This document shows, one piece after another, positions 7,947-15,460 of a stretch of 32,363 bases of DNA. The DNA is taken from assembly GCA_002343545.1 (NCBI GenBank), contig DDRA01000157.1, positions 2,873 through 35,235 of the forward strand. Reading direction: 5' to 3'. The stretch comes from Bacteriovoracaceae bacterium UBA2428 (GTDB taxonomy: Bacteria > Bdellovibrionota > UBA2428). The notes under the pieces are model-generated. The model worked only from the letters and a program-made list of their open reading frames with translations. It did not search any database and was not told the origin of the DNA. A program made the position numbers and the translations under genes. Each line of letters opens with the position of its first letter. Position 1 is the first letter of the stretch.

Positions 7947-8477
7947 ATGATTTTGACCGGACCGGCCATCCAATCCCGCCTCGAAAAAGACATCTTCATC
8001 GAGCCCTTCGATCCGAAGTTGCTCAACCCGAACTCGTACAACTTGCGCCTGCACAACGAGCTGCTCGTCTACAAAGAGATGCCGCTCGACATGAAGAAGG
8101 ACAACCCGGCCGAGAAGCTGGTGATTCCGCCCGAAGGTCTCGTGCTGCAGCCGGGCACGCTTTATCTCGGCCGCACCAAGGAATACACGAAGACCTACAA
8201 CCTCGTTCCCATGCTCGAAGGCCGTTCCAGCATCGGTCGCCTCGGCCTCTACGTGCACGTCACCGCGGGTTTCGGCGACACGGGATTCGCGGGCTACTGG
8301 ACGCTCGAGATCCAGTGCGTGCATCCCATCCGCGTCTACCCTGACGTCCAGATCTGCCAGATTTTCTACCACACGGTGGAAGGCGCCATCGTCGACTACA
8401 AATCGGGCAAGTACCAACACAACACGGGCGTGCAGACTTCGCGTCTCTGGATGGATTTTAAGGATCCTTCCAAGTAG
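7947..8477 (+). CDS. dcd: dCTP deaminase
   Basis: 176 aa, trimeric dUTPase-fold family. MILTGPAIQSRLEK and NPNSYNLRLHNEL are the usual N-terminal blocks, and LEPGT-like LQPGTLYLGRT follows. The catalytic block is EGRSSIGRLGLYVHVTAGFG (91-110), then GFAGYWTLE, in which Glu121 is the expected catalytic acid. The protein deaminates dCTP to dUTP for thymidylate synthesis. The GFGDTGF segment differs from the E. coli HRIDPGW version and is closer to shorter Dcd types, including bifunctional dCTP deaminase/dUTPases. I cannot tell from sequence alone which activity it has. ATG 7947 is the natural start. A strong terminator follows 23 bp after the stop. Confidence 0.92.
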   Translation: MILTGPAIQSRLEKDIFIEPFDPKLLNPNSYNLRLHNELLVYKEMPLDMKKDNPAEKLVIPPEGLVLQPGTLYLGRTKEYTKTYNLVPMLEGRSSIGRLGLYVHVTAGFGDTGFAGYWTLEIQCVHPIRVYPDVQICQIFYHTVEGAIVDYKSGKYQHNTGVQTSRLWMDFKDPSK

Positions 8478-8500
8478 TTCTCTCTCACCACGAACGCAAA

Positions 8501-8541
8501 GAAGCCCCCGGAAGAGCGATCTTCCGGGGGCTTCTTCTTTT
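8501..8541. terminator. strong bidirectional terminator between dcd and the envelope operon
   Basis: A perfect 15-bp inverted repeat (8501-8515 with 8520-8534) with a GCGA loop, a GNRA type on the plus strand. It is followed by TTCTTTT on the plus strand and by CTTTG on the minus strand. It sits between convergent genes, so it can end both dcd and the operon ending at 8559. Confidence 0.9.
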
Positions 8542-8558
8542 GTAAGCCGAGAAATTCC

Positions 8559-9611
8559 CTAGAGCGGGTAAAAGAAGATCGGCGCTTCACCGAGCCCACC
8601 GCGAACCGAGAAATTCGGATCCGCCGATTTCACGCGGGGAAACTCCGAAGCGCAGTCTTCGACCGGACGCAGGGTCGCGTCGATGAGACGTCTCGCCGCT
8701 TCCGAATCGTTCGCCGTCTCGGGTGGCGCGAAAGCGAACTCGTAGCTCACGCGCGGAACATCCACGTAACCGTCGCCACCGTCGACCCAGTTGCGGCAAC
8801 CCGCGAAGTCGCGTTTGCGAAGTAGCTTCATCTCGCGCGCTTTGTATCGCTCGAAACGCGTGACCTTCACGAAGTAACCGCCGCTTCCCTGCGGAATCAG
8901 TCGCTCGATGCGACCACGGAAGTTTTCCGAGGAGCCCAACGCCGACTCGAAACCCGAAAAGGCCCAACCGCCCTTGGGCTTGGCCGCCAGGAAAGGCCCC
9001 GACGCTAAAGTCGGGGTCATGATCGACACGGCGCCGAGATCGAAACCGCCCGAATTCGGGAACGGGGTGATCGGAAAGTCGTAGCCAACCCGAAGCTCGT
9101 GCGCTTCCTGGTTCGCCAGATAGTTCGACACCAGCTCGACGGAAGCGCGACGACGGCAGAGCGGCTCGGACCGAAGCGAAAAGAACCGTTCGCCGTCGTC
9201 CCGCACCCTCAGCACGCGGGCCGAAAAGCTTCCGCGTTCGCCCGCCGAGGTCCCCTGGCTCCAGGTCGCCCGTAGTTCCCAGACCCGCGCGCCCTCTCTC
9301 GGCAGCGCGACGCGCTCCGAGAAACGGCCGTCCGAGCTCGGGCGCACGCCCTGTCGGCGAATGACTCGCCCCGAAGCGGCGCCGTCACCGACCGGCGAGA
9401 GCGAGATCTCGACGTCGACCTTCTTGGCGCGATCGAGGTAAAAAAGCTCCACGACGCCTTCGACCTGGTTCTCGATGGCCGTCGCCGTCTGAAGCTGGGC
9501 GCAACGATCCCAGAAGTAGGCGCGACCCACGGGCGCCGCGACGACGGGAAGGCTCGCCAAAAGGCTCAGCGCCAAGGCCGCCATGGAGAAGAAAGCATGT
9601 TTCGTTTTCAT
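8559..9611 (-). CDS. secreted protein of unknown function (last gene of the envelope operon)
   Basis: 350 aa. The N-terminus MKTKHAFFSMAALALSLLA to PVVAA is a clear Sec signal peptide, with cleavage predicted after residue 26. No family recognised. The mature part is beta-rich, with segments such as GVVELFYLDRAKKVDVEI and ARVWELRATW that look like an immunoglobulin-like or sandwich domain, then a Gly-rich middle (FPNSGGFDLGAVSIMTP). Four Cys are spread through the mature protein and may form disulfides in the periplasm. AAAAGGA lies just before ATG 9611. Only 21 bp separate it from the upstream lipoprotein gene, and a terminator follows, so it is probably the end of a co-transcribed set. Confidence 0.85.
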   Translation of the reverse strand: MKTKHAFFSMAALALSLLASLPVVAAPVGRAYFWDRCAQLQTATAIENQVEGVVELFYLDRAKKVDVEISLSPVGDGAASGRVIRRQGVRPSSDGRFSERVALPREGARVWELRATWSQGTSAGERGSFSARVLRVRDDGERFFSLRSEPLCRRRASVELVSNYLANQEAHELRVGYDFPITPFPNSGGFDLGAVSIMTPTLASGPFLAAKPKGGWAFSGFESALGSSENFRGRIERLIPQGSGGYFVKVTRFERYKAREMKLLRKRDFAGCRNWVDGGDGYVDVPRVSYEFAFAPPETANDSEAARRLIDATLRPVEDCASEFPRVKSADPNFSVRGGLGEAPIFFYPL

Positions 9612-9632
9612 GATGAGTTCCTTTTCAAAGTC

Positions 9633-11027
9633 TTATCGTTGAAAGAGATCTTGAGGTAGTCCGAACAGAAGCAGAGAGCCGCGGAGTTCCCGGCTCGCGA
9701 TCAAGCGAGGCCCCGAGGCTTCGACGGCGAAGGTGGCCAGGACGGGCCGCGCTTCGGCGTGGGGTCGCCAGATGATGTCGATGCGAAGGGAGGCCGTCTT
9801 CTCGTATCCGATCCGCAAGGCTTCGTACGCGATGCCGCCCGAGAGATGTGCTCCCGGAAGCCCGTGCGAAGGGACTTCGAGTTTGCGCTTGGCCGCGCTC
9901 CAGGTCCGCATCGTCGAGACGCTGCGAGCCGCGAAGGCCCGGTCAAAGGCGATCGCGCGTTCTAAGGCGTCGTCGGGAAGCGACTCCGCCATCGCCCGCT
10001 CGAGGAAAGGCAGGGAGACCCCACCGAACGAAGCGCCGAATCCAGAGTGCTCCGTGAGCAGCCAGCGGCGCGAGAGCAAATCGGAGCTCCCGCCTACCGG
10101 AACGTTGTAGAAGGCGATCGCCGCCACGCGGTCGGTCGCCCCGGACGGGACGACTCGGGCCACGCTCGCGTAGGTCACGTAAGCGTCGGGCGGAAGTCCC
10201 GCCGCGCGGCGGAGTTCCGCGAGCGGCATCCGCTCCGTGGTGGCCGCGCGCAGACCCCAGTTCAGGCGAAGATCCCGGGAAGGTTCCATCCCGATGAAGT
10301 CTTCCTTCAGGCGTCCGAAGATTCCGTGGAGCGAGATCGTTTCGTCCGCGCAGCTTTCGGGCGAAAAAACCGAGTTCTGCCGGCATTTGCGGAGGCTCGC
10401 GATGTCGCCGTAAGGAACGGCTTCGATCTCGAGGCCTTCGATGTGCCAAGCCGACGGGTAAACGCAGCGGATCCGGTGCGTGACCGGAAGGGGGCGCAGA
10501 CGCTGCTCGGGGATCGTTTCCGGCGGCTCGATCCCGACGCCCATCCCGTCTTCGTTTTCTTCGTCTTCGTGCTCGGGGTCCGCTTCGGGCGGCGCCTTGA
10601 CGACGGTCTCGATCACGAAGTCCGAAAGCTCCCAGGCACTCGTACGGACCGTCGACTCGAACCCCGAGCGGTCGAAAATCTTGGTGCCTTGCACCGTAGG
10701 CGCCTCGACCTGCGTGAGCGTCGAAGCGGGGAACTGCGTGCGATGAACGTTGCGAAGCTGCGGGCAAAGGCGATCTTGAAACGCGCCTTCCGGCCGACGG
10801 ATCGCGGGCGACGTCTCGATGGGCGTGAAGCCGATCGCGCGAAAGGTCACGTCGCCGCCATCGATCTCGGCCAAAGCCGGCACCGGTTCCGGTGGCCGAG
10901 GCTTAGGACGCGGGGTCGGCCCCGGACCGGAGGGAGGAGGATCGTTTCTCGATCCGACGGGCGAAGCCTCGCAGGCGCTTACGCCCAGAGCGCCGAGAAG
11001 CAAAAGGGTCGATTTGAAGGTTTTCAT
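9633..11027 (-). CDS. lipoprotein of unknown function
   Basis: 464 aa. MKTFKSTLLLLGALGVSAC is a lipoprotein signal with lipobox VSAC and Cys19. Residue +2 is Glu, not Asp, which suggests outer-membrane sorting. Residues 21-50 are a Pro-rich tether (PGPTPRPKPRPPEPVPAL). An acidic stretch (EADPEHEDEENEDG) lies near residues 150-165. The remainder is a mixed domain with several Cys, and I recognise no family. The start at 11027 is 1 bp from the preceding gene's stop and has AAAGGA upstream, so it is translated in line with the 165-aa gene. Context suggests an envelope complex with its neighbours, but this is inference. Confidence 0.87.
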   Translation of the reverse strand: MKTFKSTLLLLGALGVSACEASPVGSRNDPPPSGPGPTPRPKPRPPEPVPALAEIDGGDVTFRAIGFTPIETSPAIRRPEGAFQDRLCPQLRNVHRTQFPASTLTQVEAPTVQGTKIFDRSGFESTVRTSAWELSDFVIETVVKAPPEADPEHEDEENEDGMGVGIEPPETIPEQRLRPLPVTHRIRCVYPSAWHIEGLEIEAVPYGDIASLRKCRQNSVFSPESCADETISLHGIFGRLKEDFIGMEPSRDLRLNWGLRAATTERMPLAELRRAAGLPPDAYVTYASVARVVPSGATDRVAAIAFYNVPVGGSSDLLSRRWLLTEHSGFGASFGGVSLPFLERAMAESLPDDALERAIAFDRAFAARSVSTMRTWSAAKRKLEVPSHGLPGAHLSGGIAYEALRIGYEKTASLRIDIIWRPHAEARPVLATFAVEASGPRLIASRELRGSLLLFGLPQDLFQR

Positions 11028-11028
11028 T

Positions 11029-11526
11029 CTAGATATCCTTTCCGGACGGGGAAGAAGGGAGGGGAAGCTGAGGCAAGCGCGCGCGCAGGTCTTCGACGAG
11101 GGCCTTGGCGGTCACCTGGAAAGCCGCGTGGCTTTCTAGCAGCCGCTCGCGGGCGACTTCCCACTCACGCAGGCTCTGGCGAAGCTCTGGATCCTGGGCG
11201 CCTCGTTGCGCCAAGCTCGCGGACTGCGCTTCGATACGGCGCAGAGAAACGAACTCGCGGCGAAAGGACTCGCGACGAGCTTCGTACTCGGCGTAACGCC
11301 GTCGAAGTTCCTTGGAAGGGTTACGAGCGATATCCTCGCGCATTTCCGCTTCGGTGAAGGGCTCGGGGGCCTCCAACGCGGGAACGGGCGGGGGGGATTG
11401 CACGCGCTCCGAAACCCGGACTTCGGGAGACGAGGGCGTTTCCGCGAACCAGCCCCACGTCGCGCTGACGAGCATGAGACCGAAGCCGATGAGCACGAGG
11501 AACGGCGTGAGAAGGGAGCGTTTCAT
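11029..11526 (-). CDS. membrane-anchored coiled-coil protein, unknown
   Basis: 165 aa. KRSLLTPFLVLIGFGLMLVSATWGWF gives one N-terminal membrane helix (about 5-27) without a clear cleavage site. A Pro/Glu-rich linker (30-60) is followed by a charged alpha-helical region (about 60-150) rich in Arg and Glu, probably a coiled coil in the periplasm. No family recognised. AAGAGG lies about 8 bp before ATG 11526. It lies between the 668-aa protein and the lipoprotein, with a stable UUCG hairpin just upstream. The layout suggests a small bitopic partner of the exported proteins beside it. Confidence 0.83.
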   Translation of the reverse strand: MKRSLLTPFLVLIGFGLMLVSATWGWFAETPSSPEVRVSERVQSPPPVPALEAPEPFTEAEMREDIARNPSKELRRRYAEYEARRESFRREFVSLRRIEAQSASLAQRGAQDPELRQSLREWEVARERLLESHAAFQVTAKALVEDLRARLPQLPLPSSPSGKDI

Positions 11527-11548
11527 GGTGGTAACCTCTTTTGAAGAA

Positions 11549-11574
11549 GGCGGGACGACCGAAGCCGTCCCGCC
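11549..11574 (-). terminator. UUCG-capped hairpin between operon genes (attenuator or processing element)
   Basis: On the minus strand an 11-bp GC-rich stem (one G-T pair) closes a C(TTCG)G tetraloop, which is exceptionally stable in RNA. It follows the stop of the 668-aa gene and is succeeded by TTCTTC, a poor T tract. It may reduce read-through or protect the upstream mRNA rather than terminate fully. Confidence 0.6.
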
Positions 11575-11582
11575 GTTAGGAC

Positions 11583-13589
11583 TTAACGAGAAGGGAAATC
11601 GACGCTGAGTTTGTAAGCCGTCGCGCCCTGATCGATGCGGTAGCTATCTTCGGAGTAGCTGCGCCGGATGTGGCCCGTGAGGGACTGGTGCCCGTTCGTC
11701 GTCGCCGAGCGGGAACCGAAGAGCTCCTCCGCCGACTTCCAAACGATGTTTCCGATCTGGCAGTAAAGGTTTCCGCCGCAAAGGAGCTGCATCGAAGGAC
11801 CGACCGCGTCCCAAGACTTGCCCGGGACTTGGGCCGGCGTGACGGCGTGCACCGTCCAGCTGCTCGCGTACTGGGCCACGTACTCGGCCATGACTTCCTG
11901 GCTCAGTTTCTGCTCAAGCTCGGCGATGCGGACCTTCTCTTCCTCGGGCAGCCCGAGGCCGGGACGTCCTTGGGTTTTGCAGTCCACGCCGTTGCCGCGA
12001 ACTTCGGTGATCTGCTGGCTCGACCAGGATTTGCGCCAGAAGAGGAAGCCCTTGGAGCCGCTTTGCTGCATGAGGGTTCGCGAGCGCGACACGTCCATCG
12101 AGCAGCTCACCGACATCGGCTCCGCCTTCACGAAGTAGTTGTACTTGAGCGCGATCTCCTGCACCGAAGCCTTGGCCTTTCGCGGACGAAAGACTTCCTT
12201 CATAACCGGGACCGAGCCATCGCCGTTGCCCGTGGGAGCTTCCACGGTGACCGGTTGGGCCGTGTCGTCCTCCATGCAATAGGCGCCCAAGCTCACGAAG
12301 GCATTCACGACCCCGGCTTCGTCGCCGCGGACCTTCGTCAGGTACGGTTTCACCTGCTCGCCCGAACGATCCTTGAAAACGGGGAACTCGATCTCCGAAG
12401 CAACTCCGGTGATACGCGCGAAGGTCACGCCCGGATGCCGCGTCTGAACGGCCGCGTTGTCTTCGGGATTCAACCCGCTCGCGTCGGCCGACTGCGTGAC
12501 GGTCCGCATGACGCCCATCTCGAGCTGCACGTTATGCAGCGGGAGAGGGACGACTTGGATGTCGTTCACGTCGTAGGAACCCGACGAGAAGAGGGACTTG
12601 AAGTTCACCCGGAACTTGGAATCGCCCAGCGCCGAGCGCAGCGAGGCGACTTCGTCCGTGTAGAGCACGTAGGACATCGAAGCCAGTCCGACCGGCGAGC
12701 GGCGGAAAGCCGCCAGGGTCTCGACCGATTTCGTCCAGGCTTCGCCGCTGACCGTTTGGATCGAGCGGTAGATGCTCTTGATGCCTTCGATGTCCTTGTT
12801 GATCTCCTCGATGCTGCGAAGGTAGGGATAGACGCGTCCGCGCGCGGCGGCGTAACGACGCTTGACCTCGCTGAATTCGCCCTCGACGGTCGCGAGGCGA
12901 GCCAACACGACTCGGCGGCCTTCGGTACGACGCGCCTTCGCTTCGGCGATGGCTTCCTGGGCCGCCTGAATTTCTTCGGGTGTGCCGGCGCGCTCGCGGC
13001 CGCGAATGGCGTTGTCGACGTCCGAGTCGAGGGACGACAGGCGTGCGTTCAAGACTTCGATCTCGGCGACGTGGGCGTCGTACAGCGTCTTTGACTCCTC
13101 GTAGGGTCCGAAGAGATCCGCGTGCTTTTCCTTAAGCTTCTGGCCTTCGATGACCCGGCCGGCGAGCTGGCGCAGGGTTTCGGATTGCGCGACCGCGTTG
13201 CCGTAGTGGTAATCGAAGAAAGGCGACACCGAACCCCGACGCGCGGCTTTCGGCCAACCCGAAGAATCGCCCTTGGGCATGAAGTAGCTCAGCTCGAAGA
13301 GATTCTTGAGCTGCCCGCAAGTGCCGGCGTAGTCGATCCACTGAAAGCTTCCGGCCCGTTCTTTGCGGGCCGCGGGCCCCACGTAGAGAGTCGTCTGCCG
13401 TTCGTGATCGCCGAGGATTTTGGATTCGCGGATCGACGGCTGCGCTTCGTAAACCTCCTTGAGGGCATCCGCCATGAGCGTGCGGCGCGGATCGGGAAGC
13501 GCCCACGCACGCGTTCCGACCGGAATGGTCACGATCCCCAGGAGGATCTGCGCCAAACGGCGAGTCGAAGATTTTTGGAAGAAGAACAT
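11583..13589 (-). CDS. large exported coiled-coil protein, unknown (first gene of the envelope operon)
   Basis: 668 aa from ATG 13589. The frame is open further upstream, but this ATG has AAAGGA at the right distance and begins a signal peptide (FFFQKSSTRRLAQILLGIV to TRAWA, cleavage near 30/31). Residues about 140-280 are a charged coiled coil. The C-terminal half is a mixed beta-rich domain with five Cys, among them the LLCGGNLYCQIG segment; with Cys91 the mature protein has six, compatible with disulfides. I recognise no family. It is followed by the 165-aa membrane protein, the lipoprotein and the 350-aa secreted protein, all in the same direction. A sigma54-type -24/-12 element lies 37 bp upstream of the ATG. 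Confidence 0.85.
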   Translation of the reverse strand: MFFFQKSSTRRLAQILLGIVTIPVGTRAWALPDPRRTLMADALKEVYEAQPSIRESKILGDHERQTTLYVGPAARKERAGSFQWIDYAGTCGQLKNLFELSYFMPKGDSSGWPKAARRGSVSPFFDYHYGNAVAQSETLRQLAGRVIEGQKLKEKHADLFGPYEESKTLYDAHVAEIEVLNARLSSLDSDVDNAIRGRERAGTPEEIQAAQEAIAEAKARRTEGRRVVLARLATVEGEFSEVKRRYAAARGRVYPYLRSIEEINKDIEGIKSIYRSIQTVSGEAWTKSVETLAAFRRSPVGLASMSYVLYTDEVASLRSALGDSKFRVNFKSLFSSGSYDVNDIQVVPLPLHNVQLEMGVMRTVTQSADASGLNPEDNAAVQTRHPGVTFARITGVASEIEFPVFKDRSGEQVKPYLTKVRGDEAGVVNAFVSLGAYCMEDDTAQPVTVEAPTGNGDGSVPVMKEVFRPRKAKASVQEIALKYNYFVKAEPMSVSCSMDVSRSRTLMQQSGSKGFLFWRKSWSSQQITEVRGNGVDCKTQGRPGLGLPEEEKVRIAELEQKLSQEVMAEYVAQYASSWTVHAVTPAQVPGKSWDAVGPSMQLLCGGNLYCQIGNIVWKSAEELFGSRSATTNGHQSLTGHIRRSYSEDSYRIDQGATAYKLSVDFPSR

Positions 13590-13625
13590 TTCGAAATCCT
13601 TTCTGCCGGTCCCCGCGTTCCGAAA

Positions 13626-13642
13626 CGCAAGGGCCATGCCGA
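13626..13642 (-). promoter_or_regulatory. candidate sigma54 (-24/-12) promoter of the envelope operon
   Basis: Minus-strand TCGGCATGGCCCTTGCG fits the sigma54 consensus TGGCACG-N4-TTGC(A/T). It has the invariant GG and GC exactly 10 bp apart, a complete TTGC, and GGCA. Transcription would start about 12 bp after the GC, leaving a leader of about 26 nt with an AAAGGA ribosome site before ATG 13589. The mismatches are the leading T, the C of CAC, and the last base. Confidence 0.5.
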
Positions 13643-13681
13643 GAGGACTTCTTGGGAGAAAGAGCGAAAGCGCATGCCGAG
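13635..13681 (-). repeat. 9-bp direct repeat upstream of the envelope operon
   Basis: CTCGGCATG occurs twice on the minus strand (13673-13681 and 13635-13643), 38 bp apart. The downstream copy overlaps the -24 half of the candidate sigma54 promoter. It may be a regulator site or a duplicated promoter half; at 9 bp, chance is possible. Otherwise I see nothing in the 179-bp gap 13590-13768. Confidence 0.3.
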
Positions 13682-13768
13682 CGAAAAAGATGCCAGGCAC
13701 GTGGAGCGATTTTTGAATGAAGTTCGCGAACGAGGAAAATCCGGTTTTCCGACTTCCGGGATTCTGGA

Positions 13769-14173
13769 CTAGGCCGAGCCGCAGCCTCCGCCTTCGCTGC
13801 CGCAACCACCACCGCTCGAGCCGCAGCCTCCACCGCTACTACCGCAACCACCGCCGGTACCGCAGCTTCCGCCGCTCCCGCAACCGCCGCCTCCCTCCGA
13901 ACAAGGACGTTTGATGTCCTTATCCCAAAGGAGCATTTCCCATTCTCCCTGAAAAGTTTGGGCCGCGAAGCTTCGGGCTTCGGCAAAGGTCGGGAAGAGC
14001 CAAGCCCCTTCTTCGGTGTAGGGAAACTGGTTGTGGATAAAAACTTGAAACATGAAAGATCCGGCGTCGGGATCGTAGATTTCGTTAATTCCTGCCTCTT
14101 GACGAGCATTTACAAACACAACGCTACGCGTCTTAAGCTCGTCGAGAGCCATAATTCTTAAAAAGTTATTCAC
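13769..14173 (-). CDS. small protein with a Gly/Cys/Ser heptad-repeat tail
   Basis: 134 aa from GTG 14173, which has TGAGGAT about 6 bp upstream; an ATG at 14152 would give 127 aa. Residues 1-90 look like a compact folded domain (FMFQVFIHNQFPYTEEGAW, then PTFAEARSFAAQTFQGEWEM) without a signal peptide. Residues 91-134 are only Cys, Gly, Ser, Glu, Thr and Ala, with Cys at 91, 98, 104, 110, 117, 124 and 131, mostly spaced seven apart (pattern GGGCGSS). This composition recalls the core of the thiazole/oxazole-modified peptide microcin B17, and also metal-binding Gly/Cys tails. No YcaO, dehydrogenase or radical-SAM enzyme is nearby, so a modified peptide is only a hypothesis. A secreted papain-like protease lies immediately upstream. 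Confidence 0.82.
   Translation of the reverse strand: MNNFLRIMALDELKTRSVVFVNARQEAGINEIYDPDAGSFMFQVFIHNQFPYTEEGAWLFPTFAEARSFAAQTFQGEWEMLLWDKDIKRPCSEGGGGCGSGGSCGTGGGCGSSGGGCGSSGGGCGSEGGGCGSA
13772..13903 (-). repeat. coding tandem repeat (21-bp units, Gly-Gly-Gly-Cys-Gly-Ser-Ser type)
   Basis: The last 44 codons of the small Gly/Cys protein repeat in about 21-bp units. Synonymous codons differ between units (for example AGT/AGC/TCG for Ser), so the repeat is kept at protein level rather than being a fresh DNA expansion. Confidence 0.75.
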
Positions 14174-14197
14174 AGTTCATCCTCAAAGGTAAGCCTC

Positions 14198-14215
14198 CCT
14201 TATGCAAACATAAGG
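14198..14215 (-). promoter_or_regulatory. leader hairpin upstream of the Gly/Cys protein
   Basis: CCTTATG-TTTG-CATAAGG on the minus strand, a perfect 7-bp stem, sits 24 bp before the GTG start. It could be an operator half-site pair or an mRNA stem; there is no T run after it. Confidence 0.35.
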
Positions 14216-14216
14216 A

Positions 14217-14240
14217 AAACTTTTACCGAGCAAAGCTCAG
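14217..14240 (-). terminator. weak terminator-like hairpin after the papain-like gene
   Basis: On the minus strand CTGAGC-TTT-GCTCGG (one T-G pair) is followed by TAAAAGTTTT. The T tract is interrupted, so termination is probably partial and read-through into the Gly/Cys gene is possible. Confidence 0.3.
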
Positions 14241-14256
14241 CTTTTAGGACTCTACT

Positions 14257-15408
14257 CTATTGGATTAGGATCTGGATAGCGTGGTTCGCCATGTGCTGGA
14301 GCCACTCGTACTCCAGCATGACGATGCGCTTGGAATAAGGCTCTTCCTCGCCCTTCTTAAGGCGGTCGTAGTCATAAGCCGGGGCATTAGGGTCGTCGTA
14401 AATCGAGTCCCGAACGTAAAACGCGCCTTGGCCCCGGCAGCCGCCGCGGGCTCGCCACGAAGCATCGAACTTTCGCACGGTTCCTTCGAATTTCGTCGCG
14501 CGGGCCAAAAGGGTCTCGCGTTGTTTGGGATCGTTGGTGCGCTGGGCTTCTTGGCGAAGCTTTTTGGCTTCGTTCGCCTGCTGCTCACGGAAGCGGGTCA
14601 CGAAGGGGCAACCTTCTCGTTTGAGCTCATCGTCGTAGCCCAAAACGATGTTCGCGTGCCAGTAGCCGTAATGGTTGTAGAGCACGTGGACGGGGGCCTG
14701 GTTCCGGCGAAGGGCTTCCTTGACCGTCTCCACAATGTTCGCCGGCATGACGCCGACGTTCCACTGGTTGGACTCGGGATCGGCAAAAAGCACGTCCCGG
14801 CGGAAACGCGGTAGAAGAACCCCGATACCTCGGTAGCTATCCAAGTCATCGATCCAATTGAAGGAAGGGCCGTACTCCGCGCCCGCGCTGTTCGCGACGG
14901 CCTTTTCGTAGCCGTTCTCGCCCGACTTGTACCAACCCATCGTAAAGGGGTAGTCGCGGTTCAGGGCCGCGCGGCCCCCTTTGTTAAAGGCCAAAATCGA
15001 GTCGGTCTTCCAATTCTTGATGACGTTGTTGTTGGAAGAAGCTCGGTCGGCCAGGTTCATGAGGAAGCGTTCGCTCAGATCGAGGGGACCTTCGGAAGCC
15101 CGCGAAACCTGCGGCGAACGACGCGCCAGCCACCACTCGGCGATCCCGGTGAGCGACATGTAGAGGCAGCTTCCTGCGTCCAACTGGTTGGGCGAAGGCA
15201 AAACATACTCAACGAGCTCGCTGTAACCCGGCAAGGGCTCGGAACTGTCACGAGGACTTAACGTTCGAGAGTAAACGGGGCGACGGCCGTTTTCGCCAAA
15301 TTCGGGGTACTTAATACCGCGAACTTCCCGATAATCGCTCTTTATCGCACGAGCGAACGAGAACGATGCCAACAATGCCGTGAACGCAAGGACTCCCACC
15401 CTGAACAT
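14257..15408 (-). CDS. secreted papain-fold cysteine protease-like protein
   Basis: 383 aa. Residues 1-21 (FRVGVLAFTALLASFSFARA) are a Sec signal peptide. NQLDAGSCLYMSLTG aligns with the papain active-site segment: Gln75 is exactly six residues before Cys81, like the oxyanion Gln and nucleophile in papain. The segment GYWHANIVLGYDDE holds the likely catalytic His251. The third residue, normally Asn in NSW, seems to be Asp334 in AFYVRDSIYDD. A charged helical insertion (about 268-320) separates it from the His. No inhibitory propeptide motif is recognised. AAAAGGACCC precedes ATG 15408. It probably acts in the periplasm or outside the cell. Its position before the Gly/Cys-tail gene and the envelope operon suggests a shared role, which is inference. 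Confidence 0.8.
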   Translation of the reverse strand: MFRVGVLAFTALLASFSFARAIKSDYREVRGIKYPEFGENGRRPVYSRTLSPRDSSEPLPGYSELVEYVLPSPNQLDAGSCLYMSLTGIAEWWLARRSPQVSRASEGPLDLSERFLMNLADRASSNNNVIKNWKTDSILAFNKGGRAALNRDYPFTMGWYKSGENGYEKAVANSAGAEYGPSFNWIDDLDSYRGIGVLLPRFRRDVLFADPESNQWNVGVMPANIVETVKEALRRNQAPVHVLYNHYGYWHANIVLGYDDELKREGCPFVTRFREQQANEAKKLRQEAQRTNDPKQRETLLARATKFEGTVRKFDASWRARGGCRGQGAFYVRDSIYDDPNAPAYDYDRLKKGEEEPYSKRIVMLEYEWLQHMANHAIQILIQ

Positions 15409-15460
15409 GGGTCCTTTTCATTATGACCCAGAGCGTCCTGTCAAGATGGCCGATCAAGCC

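Noticed and set aside
10047..11357. 436-aa open frame antisense to the lipoprotein gene
   Set aside because: The minus-strand frame has a lipobox, ribosome site and operon context; this one is Arg-rich shadow sequence.
13590..13805. N-terminal 72-residue extension of the 668-aa protein
   Set aside because: A ribosome site and signal peptide mark ATG 13589, and the extension would run into the neighbouring gene's 3' end and cover the promoter.
15420..15444. TTGACA and CATAAT upstream of the papain-like gene
   Set aside because: Both boxes are good matches but only 13 bp apart, too short for a working sigma70 promoter.
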